Shown piece by piece: positions 28,611-38,091 of a stretch of DNA of 64,000 nt. The stretch covers positions 1-64,000 of the forward strand of contig CAKPXA010000002.1 in assembly GCA_934201845.1 (NCBI GenBank), in the 5' to 3' direction. The notes below the pieces were generated by a model, which saw nothing but the letters and a program-made list of their open reading frames with translations, was not told the DNA's origin and ran no database searches. Source of the DNA: an uncultured Ligilactobacillus sp. (GTDB taxonomy: Bacteria; Bacillota; Bacilli; Lactobacillales; Lactobacillaceae). The position numbers and the translations under genes were made by a program. The first letter of the stretch is position 1. Every line of letters starts with the position of its first letter.

Positions 28611-29171
28611 ATGTTAAAAATCAATGTTCGTGGTGAAAATATCGAAGTTACTGGTTCAATTCGCGAATACGTCGAAAAGAAGCTTGCAAAGCTCGAGAAG
28701 TATTTCGAAGACACATCCAGTTCAACGGCTCACGTAAATCTTAAGGTTTACTCAAACAAGGACTGCAAGGTTGAAGTCACGATTCCACTTCCGTACCTTG
28801 TGCTCAGAGCCGAAGAGACCTCACCTGATATGTATGCAAGCATTGACCTGGTAACCGACAAGCTTGAACGCCAGATCAGGAAGCACAAGACAAAGCTCAA
28901 CCGCAAGTCACGTGAAAAGGGCTTCAAGACGGTTGAATTCGTGCCGACGGAAGATCCGAAGCAGGCAGCAGAGGAAGACAAGAAGTTTGAAGTCGTCCGC
29001 ACAAAGAGCGTTGCGCTGAAGCCAATGGACGTCGAAGAGGCAATCTTGCAGATGGACATGTTGGGTCATGATTTCTTCATCTATGAAGATGCCGAGACAT
29101 CAGGCATTGACATTGTCTATCGCCGCCGTGACGGCCGTTACGGTCTGATTGAGGCAAGCGAAGGAGAATAA
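28611..29171 (+). CDS. hpf: ribosome hibernation-promoting factor, long form
   Basis: 186-aa long HPF that dimerises 70S ribosomes into 100S particles. The N-terminal beta-alpha-beta domain (MLKINVRGENIEVTGSIREYVEKKLAKLEKYF) and the C-terminal dimerisation domain (KPMDVEEAILQMDMLGHDFFIYED ... IDIVYRRRDGRYGLI) are both present. ATG 28611 with GGAGAGG upstream. It is monocistronic, with its own promoter and terminator, before secA as in Bacillus. Confidence 0.96.
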   Translation: MLKINVRGENIEVTGSIREYVEKKLAKLEKYFEDTSSSTAHVNLKVYSNKDCKVEVTIPLPYLVLRAEETSPDMYASIDLVTDKLERQIRKHKTKLNRKSREKGFKTVEFVPTEDPKQAAEEDKKFEVVRTKSVALKPMDVEEAILQMDMLGHDFFIYEDAETSGIDIVYRRRDGRYGLIEASEGE

Positions 29172-29188
29172 GACAGACCTGCTCTTCG

Positions 29189-29217
29189 GGAGCCCGGATT
29201 TCCGGGCTCCCTTTTTG
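29189..29217 (+). terminator. terminator of hpf
   Basis: Perfect stem GGGAGCCCGGA/TCCGGGCTCCC, then TTTTT. Confidence 0.9.
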
Positions 29218-29368
29218 GCTCTGCAGCGGGCGGCAAATCGGTATTCTCATAATTTTACCTTTCACTTTAATTTATCCGGGAATAATGATAGAATGTAAAA
29301 TGGTATACTGAATAATAAGAATAACCATTATAAATGTTAGAAGCAGTTAGAAAGGATTTATGAAGTAA

Positions 29369-31732
29369 ATGGCTAATATCCTTAAGAAGTGGGTTGAAAG
29401 CGACAAGCGCGAACTCAAGCGCCTGGACAAGATCGCTGACAAGGTCGAAGCATATGCTCAGGACATGGCCGCAATGTCAGACGACGAACTCAAGGCTAAG
29501 ACTCCGGAATTCAAGAAACGCTATCAGGAGGGGGCGACGCTCGATGACCTTCTTCCCGAAGCATTTGCGGTTGCCCGCGAAGGCGCCAAGCGCGTTCTCG
29601 GACTTTATCCGTATCATGTCCAGATTATCGGCGGCATCGTGCTGCATGAAGGCAACATCGCCGAAATGAAGACCGGTGAAGGCAAGACGCTGACGGCCAC
29701 GATGCCGGTCTATCTCAATGCCCTTGCCGGCGAAGGCGTTCACGTCGTCACGGTCAACGAATACCTGTCATCACGTGACGCAACCGAAATGGGCGAGCTC
29801 TACAACTGGCTCGGACTCACCGTCGGCCTGAACATCGCAAGCAAGACACCGGAGGAAAAGCGCGAGGCCTACAACTGTGACATCACATACTCGACGAACA
29901 GTGAGCTCGGCTTCGACTATCTCCGTGACAACATGGTCGTCTACCGCGAGGACATGGTGCAGCGTCCGCTGAACTTCTGCATCGTCGATGAAGTCGACTC
30001 CATCCTGATTGACGAGGCCCGCACGCCTCTGATCATTTCGGGCCAGGCAACGGGCACGACGATTCTCTACACGAGAACGGACCGCTTTGCCAAGACTTTG
30101 ACGAAGGACGAGGACTTCAAGATTGACCTCGAGTCGAAGACGGTCTCCCTGACTGAACAGGGCATCCGCAAGGGCGAGAAGTATTTCGGACTGAGCAACC
30201 TGTTCGATCCGGACAACACGGCCCTCAACCATCATCTTGACAATGCCCTGCGCGCCAACTACATCATGATTCGCGACAAGGACTACGTCGTCCAGGACGG
30301 CGAGGTTCTGATCGTCGATCAGTTCACCGGCCGCATCATGGACGGCCGCCGCTACTCCGACGGCCTTCATCAGGCCATCGAGGCGAAGGAGCACGTCGAG
30401 ATTGAAGAGGAAACGAAGACGATGGCCAACATCACGTACCAGAACTTCTTCAGAATGTACAAGAAGCTCTCCGGCATGACCGGTACGGCCAAGACGGAAG
30501 ACGAGGAATTCCGTGAAATCTACAACATGGAAGTCATCTCCATTCCGACGAACAAGCCCGTCATCCGCGACGATCGTCCGGATATTCTCTACCCTAATCT
30601 CAAGAGCAAATTCAGAGCCGTCGTCGAGGACATCAAGGAACGCCACGAAAAGGGTCAGCCGATTCTGGTCGGTACCGTTGCCGTCGAGACCAGTGAGCTT
30701 CTTTCCGCAATGCTTGACAAGGAAGGCATTCCCCATGCCGTCCTGAACGCCAAGAACCATGCGAAGGAAGCCGAAATCATCATGAACGCCGGTCAGCGCG
30801 GCGCCGTTACGATTGCGACGAACATGGCCGGTCGTGGTACCGACATCAAGCTCGGACCGGGCGTCCGCGAACTCGGCGGTCTGGCCGTCATCGGCACGGA
30901 ACGTCACGAGTCACGCCGAATCGACAACCAGCTGCGCGGCCGTTCCGGTCGTCAGGGCGATCCCGGCATGTCACAGTTCTATCTGTCCCTTGAAGATGAC
31001 CTGATGCTCCGCTTCGGAACAGAACGCGTCAAGAACTTCCTTGAGACAATGAATCTTGACGAAGAGGATGCGGTCATCCAGTCCAGGATGATCACGAAGC
31101 AGGTCGAATCAGCCCAGAAGCGCGTTGAAGGCAACAACTACGACACGCGCAAGCAGGTTCTTCAGTACGACGACGTCATGAGAGCCCAGCGCGAGGTCAT
31201 CTACAGGCAGCGTCAGCAGGTCATCATGGAGGAGAAGTCCCTGAAGCCGGTCATCATGCCGATGATCAGGCGCACGGTCGACCATGTCATTCAGATGCAC
31301 ACGGTCGGCGAGCAGAAGGACTGGAACCTGCAGGGCATCGTCGACTTCGCGGTTTCCGCGATGGTTCCTGAAGGAAGCATTTCCGTGAGCGACCTTGAAG
31401 GCAAGTCTGCCGATGAAATGGCTGCTTGCCTGATGGACCGCGCCGAAGCCAACTACAAGACGAAGGAAAAGCAGCTCTATGATGCAAGTCAGATGCTTGA
31501 ATTCGAGAAGGTCGTCATCCTGCGTGTCGTTGACTCGCACTGGACGGACCACATCGACGAGATGGACCAGCTGCGCCAGTCAATCGGTCTTCGCGGCTAC
31601 GGCCAGCTCAATCCGCTCGTCGAATATCAGTCCGACGGCTTCAAGATGTTCGAGCAGATGATCGGCGACATTGAATATGAAGTCACACGTCTGTTCCTGA
31701 AGGCTGAAATCCGTCAGAACATCAGACGTTAG
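29369..31732 (+). CDS. secA: preprotein translocase motor SecA
   Basis: 787-aa ATPase that pushes preproteins through SecYEG. Walker A is in [13 protein letters not shown], Walker B in [12 protein letters not shown], and helicase motifs include [10 protein letters not shown] and [11 protein letters not shown]. The C-terminal zinc-binding tail of many SecA proteins is missing: the chain ends [14 protein letters not shown] lies 12 bases before the ATG. No SecB-dependent function is expected. Confidence 0.97.
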   Translation: MANILKKWVESDKRELKRLDKIADKVEAYAQDMAAMSDDELKAKTPEFKKRYQEGATLDDLLPEAFAVAREGAKRVLGLYPYHVQIIGGIVLHEGNIAEMKTGEGKTLTATMPVYLNALAGEGVHVVTVNEYLSSRDATEMGELYNWLGLTVGLNIASKTPEEKREAYNCDITYSTNSELGFDYLRDNMVVYREDMVQRPLNFCIVDEVDSILIDEARTPLIISGQATGTTILYTRTDRFAKTLTKDEDFKIDLESKTVSLTEQGIRKGEKYFGLSNLFDPDNTALNHHLDNALRANYIMIRDKDYVVQDGEVLIVDQFTGRIMDGRRYSDGLHQAIEAKEHVEIEEETKTMANITYQNFFRMYKKLSGMTGTAKTEDEEFREIYNMEVISIPTNKPVIRDDRPDILYPNLKSKFRAVVEDIKERHEKGQPILVGTVAVETSELLSAMLDKEGIPHAVLNAKNHAKEAEIIMNAGQRGAVTIATNMAGRGTDIKLGPGVRELGGLAVIGTERHESRRIDNQLRGRSGRQGDPGMSQFYLSLEDDLMLRFGTERVKNFLETMNLDEEDAVIQSRMITKQVESAQKRVEGNNYDTRKQVLQYDDVMRAQREVIYRQRQQVIMEEKSLKPVIMPMIRRTVDHVIQMHTVGEQKDWNLQGIVDFAVSAMVPEGSISVSDLEGKSADEMAACLMDRAEANYKTKEKQLYDASQMLEFEKVVILRVVDSHWTDHIDEMDQLRQSIGLRGYGQLNPLVEYQSDGFKMFEQMIGDIEYEVTRLFLKAEIRQNIRR

Positions 31733-31742
31733 AAACAAAGTA

Positions 31743-31818
31743 GAAGGCGGTTAACCAACGTACGACACCGGCTGCCGGTCAGGGCACTGGATTTGGCACG
31801 AGTCAGCCGCCTTTTGCT
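31743..31818 (+). terminator. terminator-like structure between secA and prfB
   Basis: AAGGCGG (31743) pairs with CCGCCTT (31808), followed by TTGCTTT. The long loop contains an ACCGG/CCGGT stem. It may be a weak terminator or attenuator between the two genes. Confidence 0.45.
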
Positions 31819-31847
31819 TTAAAATCCGTTACCAGGAGGAGTAAAAC

Positions 31848-32964
31848 ATGGAATACAGTGAATACAAGAAAGAAATCGAGGGCATGAGCGCCCGGATTTC
31901 GGACTTTAGGGGGTCTCTTTGACTTGGACGGTCTGCAGGAGGCAATTGCCGACAACGAGTCAAGGATGGCCGATCCTGATTTCTGGAACAATCAGGAGGA
32001 AGCCCAGAAGATAATCAATGAAAACAATGAACTGAAGAACAAGTACGACAACTTCAACCAGCTTGAGGAGGCGGTCGAGGAACTCGAGATTCTGCTTGAG
32101 ATGGCGCAGGAGGAAGGCGACGATGAGCTTGATTCCGAGCTGGAGGGGAAGTTCGGTCTTGCGCAGAAGAAGATGCAGGAATATCAGCTTTCCCTGCTGC
32201 TCAACGGCAAGTACGACAAGGACAATGCCATTCTCGAACTTCATCCCGGCGCCGGCGGCACCGAATCGCAGGACTGGGGCTCGATGCTTCTGCGCATGTA
32301 CACGCGCTGGGCGGAACAGCACGGCTTTTCCGTCGAGACCGATGACTATCAGGCCGGTGACGAGGCCGGCATCAAGTCGGTCACGCTGACGATTTCCGGC
32401 CACAATGCCTATGGCTATCTGAGAAGCGAGAAGGGCGTCCACAGGCTGGTCCGCATCTCGCCGTTCGATTCGGCCGGCAGACGTCACACGTCGTTTTGCT
32501 CCGTGAACGTCATGCCCGAACTTGACGATGACGTCGAAGTCGACCTGCGTCCGGAAGACATCAAGATGGAAGTCTTCCGCTCATCAGGTGCCGGCGGTCA
32601 GCACATCAACAAGACGTCGTCGGCCGTCCGTCTTATTCACATTCCAACGGGCATCGTCGTTTCGAGTCAGGCTCAGCGTTCGCAGTTCCAGAACCGCGCA
32701 ACTGCCGAGAAGATGCTTCGTTCGAAGCTGTATCAGATGGAACTTGAGGAACAGGAGAAGAAGCGTGCCGCCATTCAGGGCGAACAGCTCGACATCGGCT
32801 GGGGATCGCAGATAAGGTCCTATGTCTTCCATCCCTATTCCATGGTCAAGGACCACCGCACGAACTACGAGACGGGAAACATCTCGAGCGTGATGGACGG
32901 AGAACTTGACGGATTCATCAACGCATATCTGCAGTGGAATCTCAAGAAGGAAAACCCCCGTTGA
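31848..32964 (+). CDS. prfB: peptide chain release factor 2 (programmed +1 frameshift)
   Basis: RF2 reads UGA and UAA stops. Translation starts at ATG 31848 with AGGAGGAG upstream. After 24 codons it meets CTT-TGA (31917-31922), preceded by the internal Shine-Dalgarno-like AGGGGG, the classic autoregulatory frameshift. After a +1 shift the frame continues [12 protein letters not shown] to 32964, about 371 aa. The anticodon-like SPF is in [11 protein letters not shown] and the GGQ loop in [16 protein letters not shown] simple ORF call would miss the first 25 residues. Confidence 0.95.
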
Positions 32965-33027
32965 CGGAATACGCGAAAATGACACCTAAATGTAACAACT
33001 GTGAAAAAAACGTTACTTTCTAAATGG

Positions 33028-33033
33028 TATAAT
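33028..33033 (+). promoter_or_regulatory. -10 box for ftsEX
   Basis: TATAAT 40 bp before the ftsE start. No convincing -35; TGTAAC-N5-TGAAAA upstream (32994) is a weak WalR/PhoP-like match. Confidence 0.4.
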
Positions 33034-33072
33034 GTATAGTGTTGTTAACGAATTAGGAAGGGAGCATTTCCT

Positions 33073-33768
33073 TTGATTGAATACAAGAATGTTGTCAAAG
33101 AATATCCAAACGGCGTCCTGGCGACGGACCACATTTCCCTGAAGATTGAACAGGGTGAGTTTGTCTACGTCGTTGGTCCGAGCGGCGCCGGTAAGTCGAC
33201 CTTCATCAAGATGATGTACCGTCAGGAAGTACCGACTTCCGGTGAGATAAAGGTCAATGAATACGAACTTGAGAAGATGAAGAACGGCGAAGTTCCTTAT
33301 CTGCGGCGTGAGCTTGGAGTTGTCTTCCAGGACTTCAAGCTTCTGCCTCGTCTGACGGTGTTTGAGAACATCGCCTACGCCCTGCAGGTAATCGAGAAGG
33401 AACCGGATGAAGTGCAGAAGCGCGTCATCCGCGTTCTTGACCTCGTCGGGCTTTCGGACAAGGCCGACAGCTTCCCGAACGAGCTTTCAGGCGGCGAGCA
33501 GCAGCGCATTGCCATTGCGCGTGCCATTGCCAACAAGCCGAGCATTCTGATTGCCGATGAACCTACCGGCAACCTCGACCCCGAGACGGCGGAAGGCATC
33601 ATGGACATCATCGAGCGCATCAACGGCGACGGAACGACCGTCGTCATGGCCACGCACAACAGCTACATTGTCAACGAGTACAAGCACCGCGTCATCGAGA
33701 TTTCCGGCGGACGCATCATCCGTGACCAGGAAGGAGGAGACTACGAAGATGAAATCAGTAACGATTAA
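33073..33768 (+). CDS. ftsE: cell division ATP-binding protein FtsE
   Basis: 231-aa ABC ATPase that, with FtsX, controls peptidoglycan hydrolases at division. Walker A GPSGAGKST (35-43), signature LSGGEQQRIAIARA and Walker B ILIADEPTGNLDP. TTG 33073 is the start, with GGAAGGGAGC upstream. It overlaps ftsX by 20 bp. Confidence 0.96.
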   Translation: MIEYKNVVKEYPNGVLATDHISLKIEQGEFVYVVGPSGAGKSTFIKMMYRQEVPTSGEIKVNEYELEKMKNGEVPYLRRELGVVFQDFKLLPRLTVFENIAYALQVIEKEPDEVQKRVIRVLDLVGLSDKADSFPNELSGGEQQRIAIARAIANKPSILIADEPTGNLDPETAEGIMDIIERINGDGTTVVMATHNSYIVNEYKHRVIEISGGRIIRDQEGGDYEDEISND

Positions 33769-34636
33769 AAGGCATCTGAGGGAAAGCTTCAAGAGTCTCA
33801 AGCGTAACGGCTGGATGTCCGTTGCGGCCGTCAGCGCCGTCACGGTCACTCTTCTCCTGGTGGGTGTCCTGCTTTCAATCCTTCTCAACGTCAACAAGGT
33901 TGCAACGGACATTGAAAACGACGTTCAGGTCCGTGTGATCATCGACCGCGGAACGACGAAGAAGCAGGAAAGGACCCTGAAGAACAAGCTCAGCAGAATC
34001 GACGGCGTGAAGAAGATTGAATTTTCAAGCAAGAAGAAGGAGCTGGACAACGTCGTCGGCGTCTACGGCAAGGAGTTCAACCTGTTCAAGGGCGATGAGA
34101 ACCCGCTTTCCGACGTCTATGTCGTCAGCGCGTCCTCGCCGAAGAAGACGATCACCGTGGCGAAGAAGGCGAAGAAGCTCCGTCATGTTTCCGACGCCAA
34201 GTACGGCGGCGCATCGGCCAAGAAGCTCTTCAATGTTGTTGCAAGCATTCAGCGCTGGGGCATCACAATCAGTCTTCTGCTCCTGTTCGTGGCCGTGTTC
34301 CTGATTTCAAACACAATCAGAATCACGATTCTGTCACGAAAGAACGAAATCGCCATCATGCGTCTTGTCGGCGCGACAAACAGCTACATCCGCTGGCCCT
34401 TCATTCTTGAAGGCGCATGGACCGGACTTCTCGGCGCCATTCTGCCGATTGTAATCGTCGATGGCCTCTATGTCTGGATGTACGGCGTGATTTCAGCCTC
34501 TCTTGCCGGAACAAGCTATGCACTGCTTGCTCCGGGCACGTTCCTTTGGGAAATCGACCTTCTTCTGGCCGCCACCGGCGTCTTCATCGGCGCCCTTGGC
34601 TCCGGACTTTCAATGAGCCGCTTCCTCAAGATCTGA
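33749..34636 (+). CDS. ftsX: cell division permease FtsX
   Basis: 295-aa membrane partner of FtsE. A cytoplasmic N-terminus and first helix (about 24-46, VAAVSAVTVTLLLVGVLLSILL) precede the extracellular loop; three C-terminal helices follow, with the family motif MRLVGATNSYIRWPF. The extracellular domain is unusually lysine-rich (repeated KK pairs at 75-150). ATG 33749 has AGGAGGAG upstream. Confidence 0.95.
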   Translation: MKSVTIKRHLRESFKSLKRNGWMSVAAVSAVTVTLLLVGVLLSILLNVNKVATDIENDVQVRVIIDRGTTKKQERTLKNKLSRIDGVKKIEFSSKKKELDNVVGVYGKEFNLFKGDENPLSDVYVVSASSPKKTITVAKKAKKLRHVSDAKYGGASAKKLFNVVASIQRWGITISLLLLFVAVFLISNTIRITILSRKNEIAIMRLVGATNSYIRWPFILEGAWTGLLGAILPIVIVDGLYVWMYGVISASLAGTSYALLAPGTFLWEIDLLLAATGVFIGALGSGLSMSRFLKI

Positions 34637-34673
34637 CCCGGACTTTGCACTGCATTTTACGAAAATGACAGCA

Positions 34674-34707
34674 GACGCTTCGCGCAGCAATGCGCGGGGC
34701 GTTTTTT
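34674..34707 (+). terminator. terminator of ftsEX
   Basis: ACGC/GCGT outer and CGCGCA/TGCGCG inner stem followed by TTTTTT. A CTGCATTT octamer is just upstream (34650). Confidence 0.8.
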
Positions 34708-34725
34708 GCTTTCGCTGCCGGTATG

Positions 34726-34752
34726 TAAAACTTACTCAAATATAGCCGATAT
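34726..34752 (+). promoter_or_regulatory. sigma-28 (SigD/FliA) promoter of flagellin
   Basis: TAAA-N15-GCCGATAT matches the sigma-28 consensus TAAA-N15-GCCGATAA at all but the last base. It is well placed, 35 bp before the flagellin start. Confidence 0.85.
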
Positions 34753-34786
34753 AGAGGGTGAACGGGCAGTAAGGAGGTAAATCGAC

Positions 34787-35839
34787 ATGAGAATCAACAC
34801 GAACGTTGACGCAATGCGTGCATATTCCAGCTATTCGATGTGGAACGCCGCGAAGAGCCAGTCGCTGGCCCGGCTGTCTTCCGGCAGACGCATCAATTCA
34901 TTTGCCGACGATCCCGCGGGAGCATGCATCGCGGTCAAGATGGGAGCACAGGTCAGCGGGATGAAGGTTGCCAAGCGCAATGCCCAGGACGGCATCTCTC
35001 TGATTCAGACTGCCGAGGGGTCGCTGAACGAGACACACAGCATTCTGGGTCGGATGCGCGACCTTGCCGTCCAGGCCGCCAACGGGACGCTGACGTACGA
35101 GGACCGTGCCGCAATCGACATGGAATTCCAGGCGCTGCGCCAGGAAATAGACCGGATTGGCGGCAACACCCAGTTCAACACGATGAACCTGCTTGACGGT
35201 TCGCACAACACGATTACGCTTCAGGTCGGAGCCAACGTCGGCCAGACGATGGACGTCGAACTCGGCGACATGCGCTTCGACGCCATCTTCGGAACGAAGA
35301 ACGGCAAGCTGAGCGTGACTGATGCCAACGGTCAGGCGGTCGACGTCGAGATGGGACTCTGCGGAAGCAGCGAAACAATCAAGGCCTACAATGACGCCAG
35401 GGATGCGTACACGGCGGCGTCTAACAGCCTGGCCGCCGCCAAGGCGCAGGGTCAGAACACCACCGCCCTGGAGCAGGATCTCGCAACAAAGAAGGCGGCG
35501 TTTGAGGCTGCCGGCGAGAAGCTCAACCGCGAGGGCCAGAACTATTCGACAATCGTCATGAACCAGGTTGACAAGGCAATCAGCGCCGTTTCTCTTCAGC
35601 GCGCCGGACTTGGTGCAACGCAGAATGCGCTGCAGCATACAATCAACTACCTTGACACGAGCGTAATCAATCTGTCCGATGCCCGGTCGAGAATCGAGGA
35701 CTGCGACATGGCAGAGGAGATGATGTCGTTCACGAAGGCCAGCCTGATGTCCCAGGTTGCGGCCGCAATGCTCGCGCAGGCCAATGCCGAGCCGAACACC
35801 GTCCTGCAGCTGCTGCAGAGCCTGCCCAAGGCAGGTTAG
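34787..35839 (+). CDS. hag: flagellin
   Basis: 350-aa filament protein. The D0/D1 N-terminus (MRINTNVDAMRAYSSYSMW, LSSGRRINSFADDPAG, NAQDGISLIQTAEGSLNETHSILGRMRDLAVQAANG) and C-terminus (ARSRIEDCDMAEEMMSFTKASLMSQVAAAMLAQAN) are conserved. The middle (about 165-255) is short and contains an Ala/Lys/Glu-rich helical stretch instead of a large variable domain. It has a free-standing position with its own sigma-28 promoter and AAGGAGG; no other flagellar genes are in the window. Confidence 0.95.
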   Translation: MRINTNVDAMRAYSSYSMWNAAKSQSLARLSSGRRINSFADDPAGACIAVKMGAQVSGMKVAKRNAQDGISLIQTAEGSLNETHSILGRMRDLAVQAANGTLTYEDRAAIDMEFQALRQEIDRIGGNTQFNTMNLLDGSHNTITLQVGANVGQTMDVELGDMRFDAIFGTKNGKLSVTDANGQAVDVEMGLCGSSETIKAYNDARDAYTAASNSLAAAKAQGQNTTALEQDLATKKAAFEAAGEKLNREGQNYSTIVMNQVDKAISAVSLQRAGLGATQNALQHTINYLDTSVINLSDARSRIEDCDMAEEMMSFTKASLMSQVAAAMLAQANAEPNTVLQLLQSLPKAG

Positions 35840-35862
35840 CCCGACGTTTGGGCATCAGGGAT

Positions 35863-35972
35863 GAGGGACTTTGTCAAATGGTGTTGATGCACCCCAAAAA
35901 CATCGCTTTGGAAATGGAGCGATGTTTTTTTACGTGGTTCTTCGGCGGGCTTTCAAATTGTTACAGGTACGC
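35863..35972 (+). repeat. interspersed repeat R4
   Basis: GTCAAATGGTGTTGATG (35873-35889) followed by a perfect hairpin ACATCGCT...AGCGATGT with a seven-T run (35899-35931). Compared with R1-R3, both arms of the hairpin have changed in a compensatory way. It probably also serves as the flagellin terminator, since no other strong one is seen. Confidence 0.65.
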
Positions 35973-35997
35973 ATATGGGATGGCGGCCGCGTACAAA

Positions 35998-36096
35998 GTG
36001 GTAGTAAAACGCGAAAATCGGTCTTAAACTACCATTTTGAGAGAATTTGCAAAAGGCCGAAATTCGAAAGGTGGTAGTGAATCGTCAAGATCAGTC
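35998..36096. repeat. GTGGTAGT repeats upstream of minJ
   Basis: Two direct repeats of about 26 bp begin GTGGTAGT at 35998 and 36071, with an inverted ACTACCA at 36028 between them. The rest of 35973-36185 shows no gene. Confidence 0.5.
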
Positions 36097-36185
36097 ATTA
36101 ACATTGTCTAGCATGGAACATGCTTTGGTATGAACGGATGTGACGGACATGATGCAACCTTTTTGTGTATTTGCCCATGCTAATT

Positions 36186-36194
36186 TGTTATAAT
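36186..36194 (+). promoter_or_regulatory. extended -10 promoter of minJ operon
   Basis: TGTTATAAT (TG-N-TATAAT) 32 bp before the minJ start; no clear -35 at normal spacing. Confidence 0.5.
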
Positions 36195-36226
36195 TGGGTT
36201 AAACGTTAAAAAGAGGGGATCATCGC

Positions 36227-37360
36227 ATGGGTCTGTTGGAAAGCTTTCTGAAATATTTCGTCCAGCCGCTGCTGTGGGCGGGAGTCATTGCAGTGGTGCT
36301 GCAGTATTCTGCAAGAGTCAGGTATGAAAGGAAGACGTTCCGGATTGCGGTCAACCGCGACTTCTACGAGGGCAGGCACTTTCTGAAGCATGCCGCCGGC
36401 TGGTTCCTGGTTGCGGCGGTCATCACGTTTCTTCTCGGCGTGACGGTTCCGGAAAGGACAATCTGGCTGTATCAGGTTTTGGGTGTAATCGCCCTGCTGT
36501 TCTGCCGGAGGGCCGACCTGAGCCTGGAAGCCTTGCTCGTGACAGGTGCGTTGACGCTTCTTGGCAGTCAGTCCGGAGTTCATTCCGCGCTTCTGCCCGC
36601 AAACCTGAGCCGGACGTTCAGCGCGTCGGTTCTGGTCATTGCGGCGATGTGCGCCGGATTCCAGGTGATGCTTGCAGGAGAGAACCGGACGGAATGGTTT
36701 GCGCCGAGAATCAGGGAAGGAAGAAGGGGCCGCAGGATTGTCGGGTACTACTTCAATGAGATGACGGTGCTGCCGCTTGTTCTGTTCCTGCCTTCTTCGG
36801 ATGGGACACAGACTGCGTTTCTCTGGCCGTTTTCCGGAGGCAGCGGCATGCATTTCACGGTGGTGTTCGCGCCGCTGCTGGTCATGGCGGGAACGCGGGT
36901 GTTCAAGCGCAGCCTGAAGGCGGGTCTTGCATACTATCGCCGGATGCGGGCGGTTCAGTGCGGGCTTTGCGCAGTTTCGGCCATGATTGCCTTCCTCGTT
37001 CCGCAGGCCGGGCTGCCGCTCATGCTGCTCCTGCTTGTGGTCGGGGGCTTCCTTGCGTTCAGGTGCAGGAAGTTTGACGAAAAGGGCGGATTCTGGTACG
37101 TTGAAACAGGCGACGGTGCGCGCGTGGTTGCTGTCAAGGCCGGAACCCCGGCGGCAAGGATGAGACTCGTGCCCGGGGATGTCATTCTCGAGTGCAACAA
37201 GGTTCACGTGAGAAATGCAGAGGAGCTGTACCAGGCGCTGCAGATGAACTCGGCCTACTGCCACCTTCTTGTGAGAACGATTGATGATGAACTGAAGATA
37301 TGCGAGAGCGCGCTTTATGCTGATGCGCCACATGAGATAGGAATTATTTTATTTGATTAG
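36227..37360 (+). CDS. minJ: MinJ-like PDZ-domain membrane protein (division topology)
   Basis: 377-aa protein with about six to seven membrane helices (first at about 12-26, others between 57 and 285) and a C-terminal PDZ domain (about 300-375; VVAVKAGTPAARMRLVPGDVILECNKVHVRNAEELYQAL region). In Bacillus, MinJ bridges DivIVA and MinCD at poles and septa. Overall architecture, the RYERKTFRIAVNRDFYEG stretch after helix 1 and the location downstream of ftsEX match MinJ. Orthology is inferred from synteny and layout, as sequence similarity in this family is low. Confidence 0.72.
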   Translation: MGLLESFLKYFVQPLLWAGVIAVVLQYSARVRYERKTFRIAVNRDFYEGRHFLKHAAGWFLVAAVITFLLGVTVPERTIWLYQVLGVIALLFCRRADLSLEALLVTGALTLLGSQSGVHSALLPANLSRTFSASVLVIAAMCAGFQVMLAGENRTEWFAPRIREGRRGRRIVGYYFNEMTVLPLVLFLPSSDGTQTAFLWPFSGGSGMHFTVVFAPLLVMAGTRVFKRSLKAGLAYYRRMRAVQCGLCAVSAMIAFLVPQAGLPLMLLLLVVGGFLAFRCRKFDEKGGFWYVETGDGARVVAVKAGTPAARMRLVPGDVILECNKVHVRNAEELYQALQMNSAYCHLLVRTIDDELKICESALYADAPHEIGIILFD

Positions 37361-37371
37361 AGGGTGTTGTT

Positions 37372-38091
37372 TTGAAGAAGATCCTGGTTGTAGACGATGA
37401 AAAGGCAATTGTTACGCTTCTGGAGTACAATTTGAAGAAGGCGGGATACAGTGTCGACACGGTTTCCGAAGGTGTCAGTGCATATAACATGGCGGTGACG
37501 GGAAAGTATGACTTCATTCTGCTTGATTTGATGCTTCCCGGAATGGACGGAATAGAGATAACGAGGCGCCTGCGCCAGGAGAAGGTCGAGACGCCGATCA
37601 TCATTCTCACTGCGCGCGATCAGGAGTACGACAAGATCATCGGACTTGAGCTCGGCGCTGACGACTATCTGACGAAGCCCTTCTCGCCCAGGGAGGTCAT
37701 CGCAAGAATCAAGGCAATCGGCAGGCGCATGGCGCCCGTTGCCGACGAGCCCGGCGGCGTGCAGCCTGCCAAGGTCGAAAGGGAAATCTACGAATACGAC
37801 GGCTTCACCGTTGACCTGGCCAGGGTTGCGGTGACGAGAAACGGCGGGCGTGTGAAGCTGACGCCGAAGGAATTCGAGCTTCTGGCATACTTCATCAAGC
37901 GGCCCGGCCGCGTGCTCAGCAGGGAGAAGCTCCTGAACGGCGTCTGGGGCTATGACTACGTCGGGCAGACGCGGATGGTGGACATGCATGTCAGCCATCT
38001 GAGGGAGAAGCTCGAGGACGATCCGAAGCATCCCGTCTACATCCAGACGGCAAGGGGCTTCGGCTACAGATTCAATGGTGATGCAAAATGA
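37372..38091 (+). CDS. phoP: response regulator, OmpR/PhoP family
   Basis: 239 aa. Receiver domain with the acidic pair D8/D9, phosphoacceptor D52 (FILLDLMLPG) and K102 (LTKPF); the C-terminal winged-helix DNA-binding domain begins near KLTPKEFELLAYFIKRPGRVLSREKLL. TTG start. It overlaps the kinase gene by 4 bp. The position after ftsX and minJ and the sensor's PAS-HisKA layout fit PhoP/PnpR phosphate regulators, but no pst genes follow, so the signal is not certain. Confidence 0.85.
   Translation: MKKILVVDDEKAIVTLLEYNLKKAGYSVDTVSEGVSAYNMAVTGKYDFILLDLMLPGMDGIEITRRLRQEKVETPIIILTARDQEYDKIIGLELGADDYLTKPFSPREVIARIKAIGRRMAPVADEPGGVQPAKVEREIYEYDGFTVDLARVAVTRNGGRVKLTPKEFELLAYFIKRPGRVLSREKLLNGVWGYDYVGQTRMVDMHVSHLREKLEDDPKHPVYIQTARGFGYRFNGDAK

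Noticed and set aside
36206..37333. 375-codon minus-strand frame opposite the PDZ protein
   Set aside because: The plus-strand protein has membrane helices, a PDZ domain and a ribosome-binding site; the minus frame has none.
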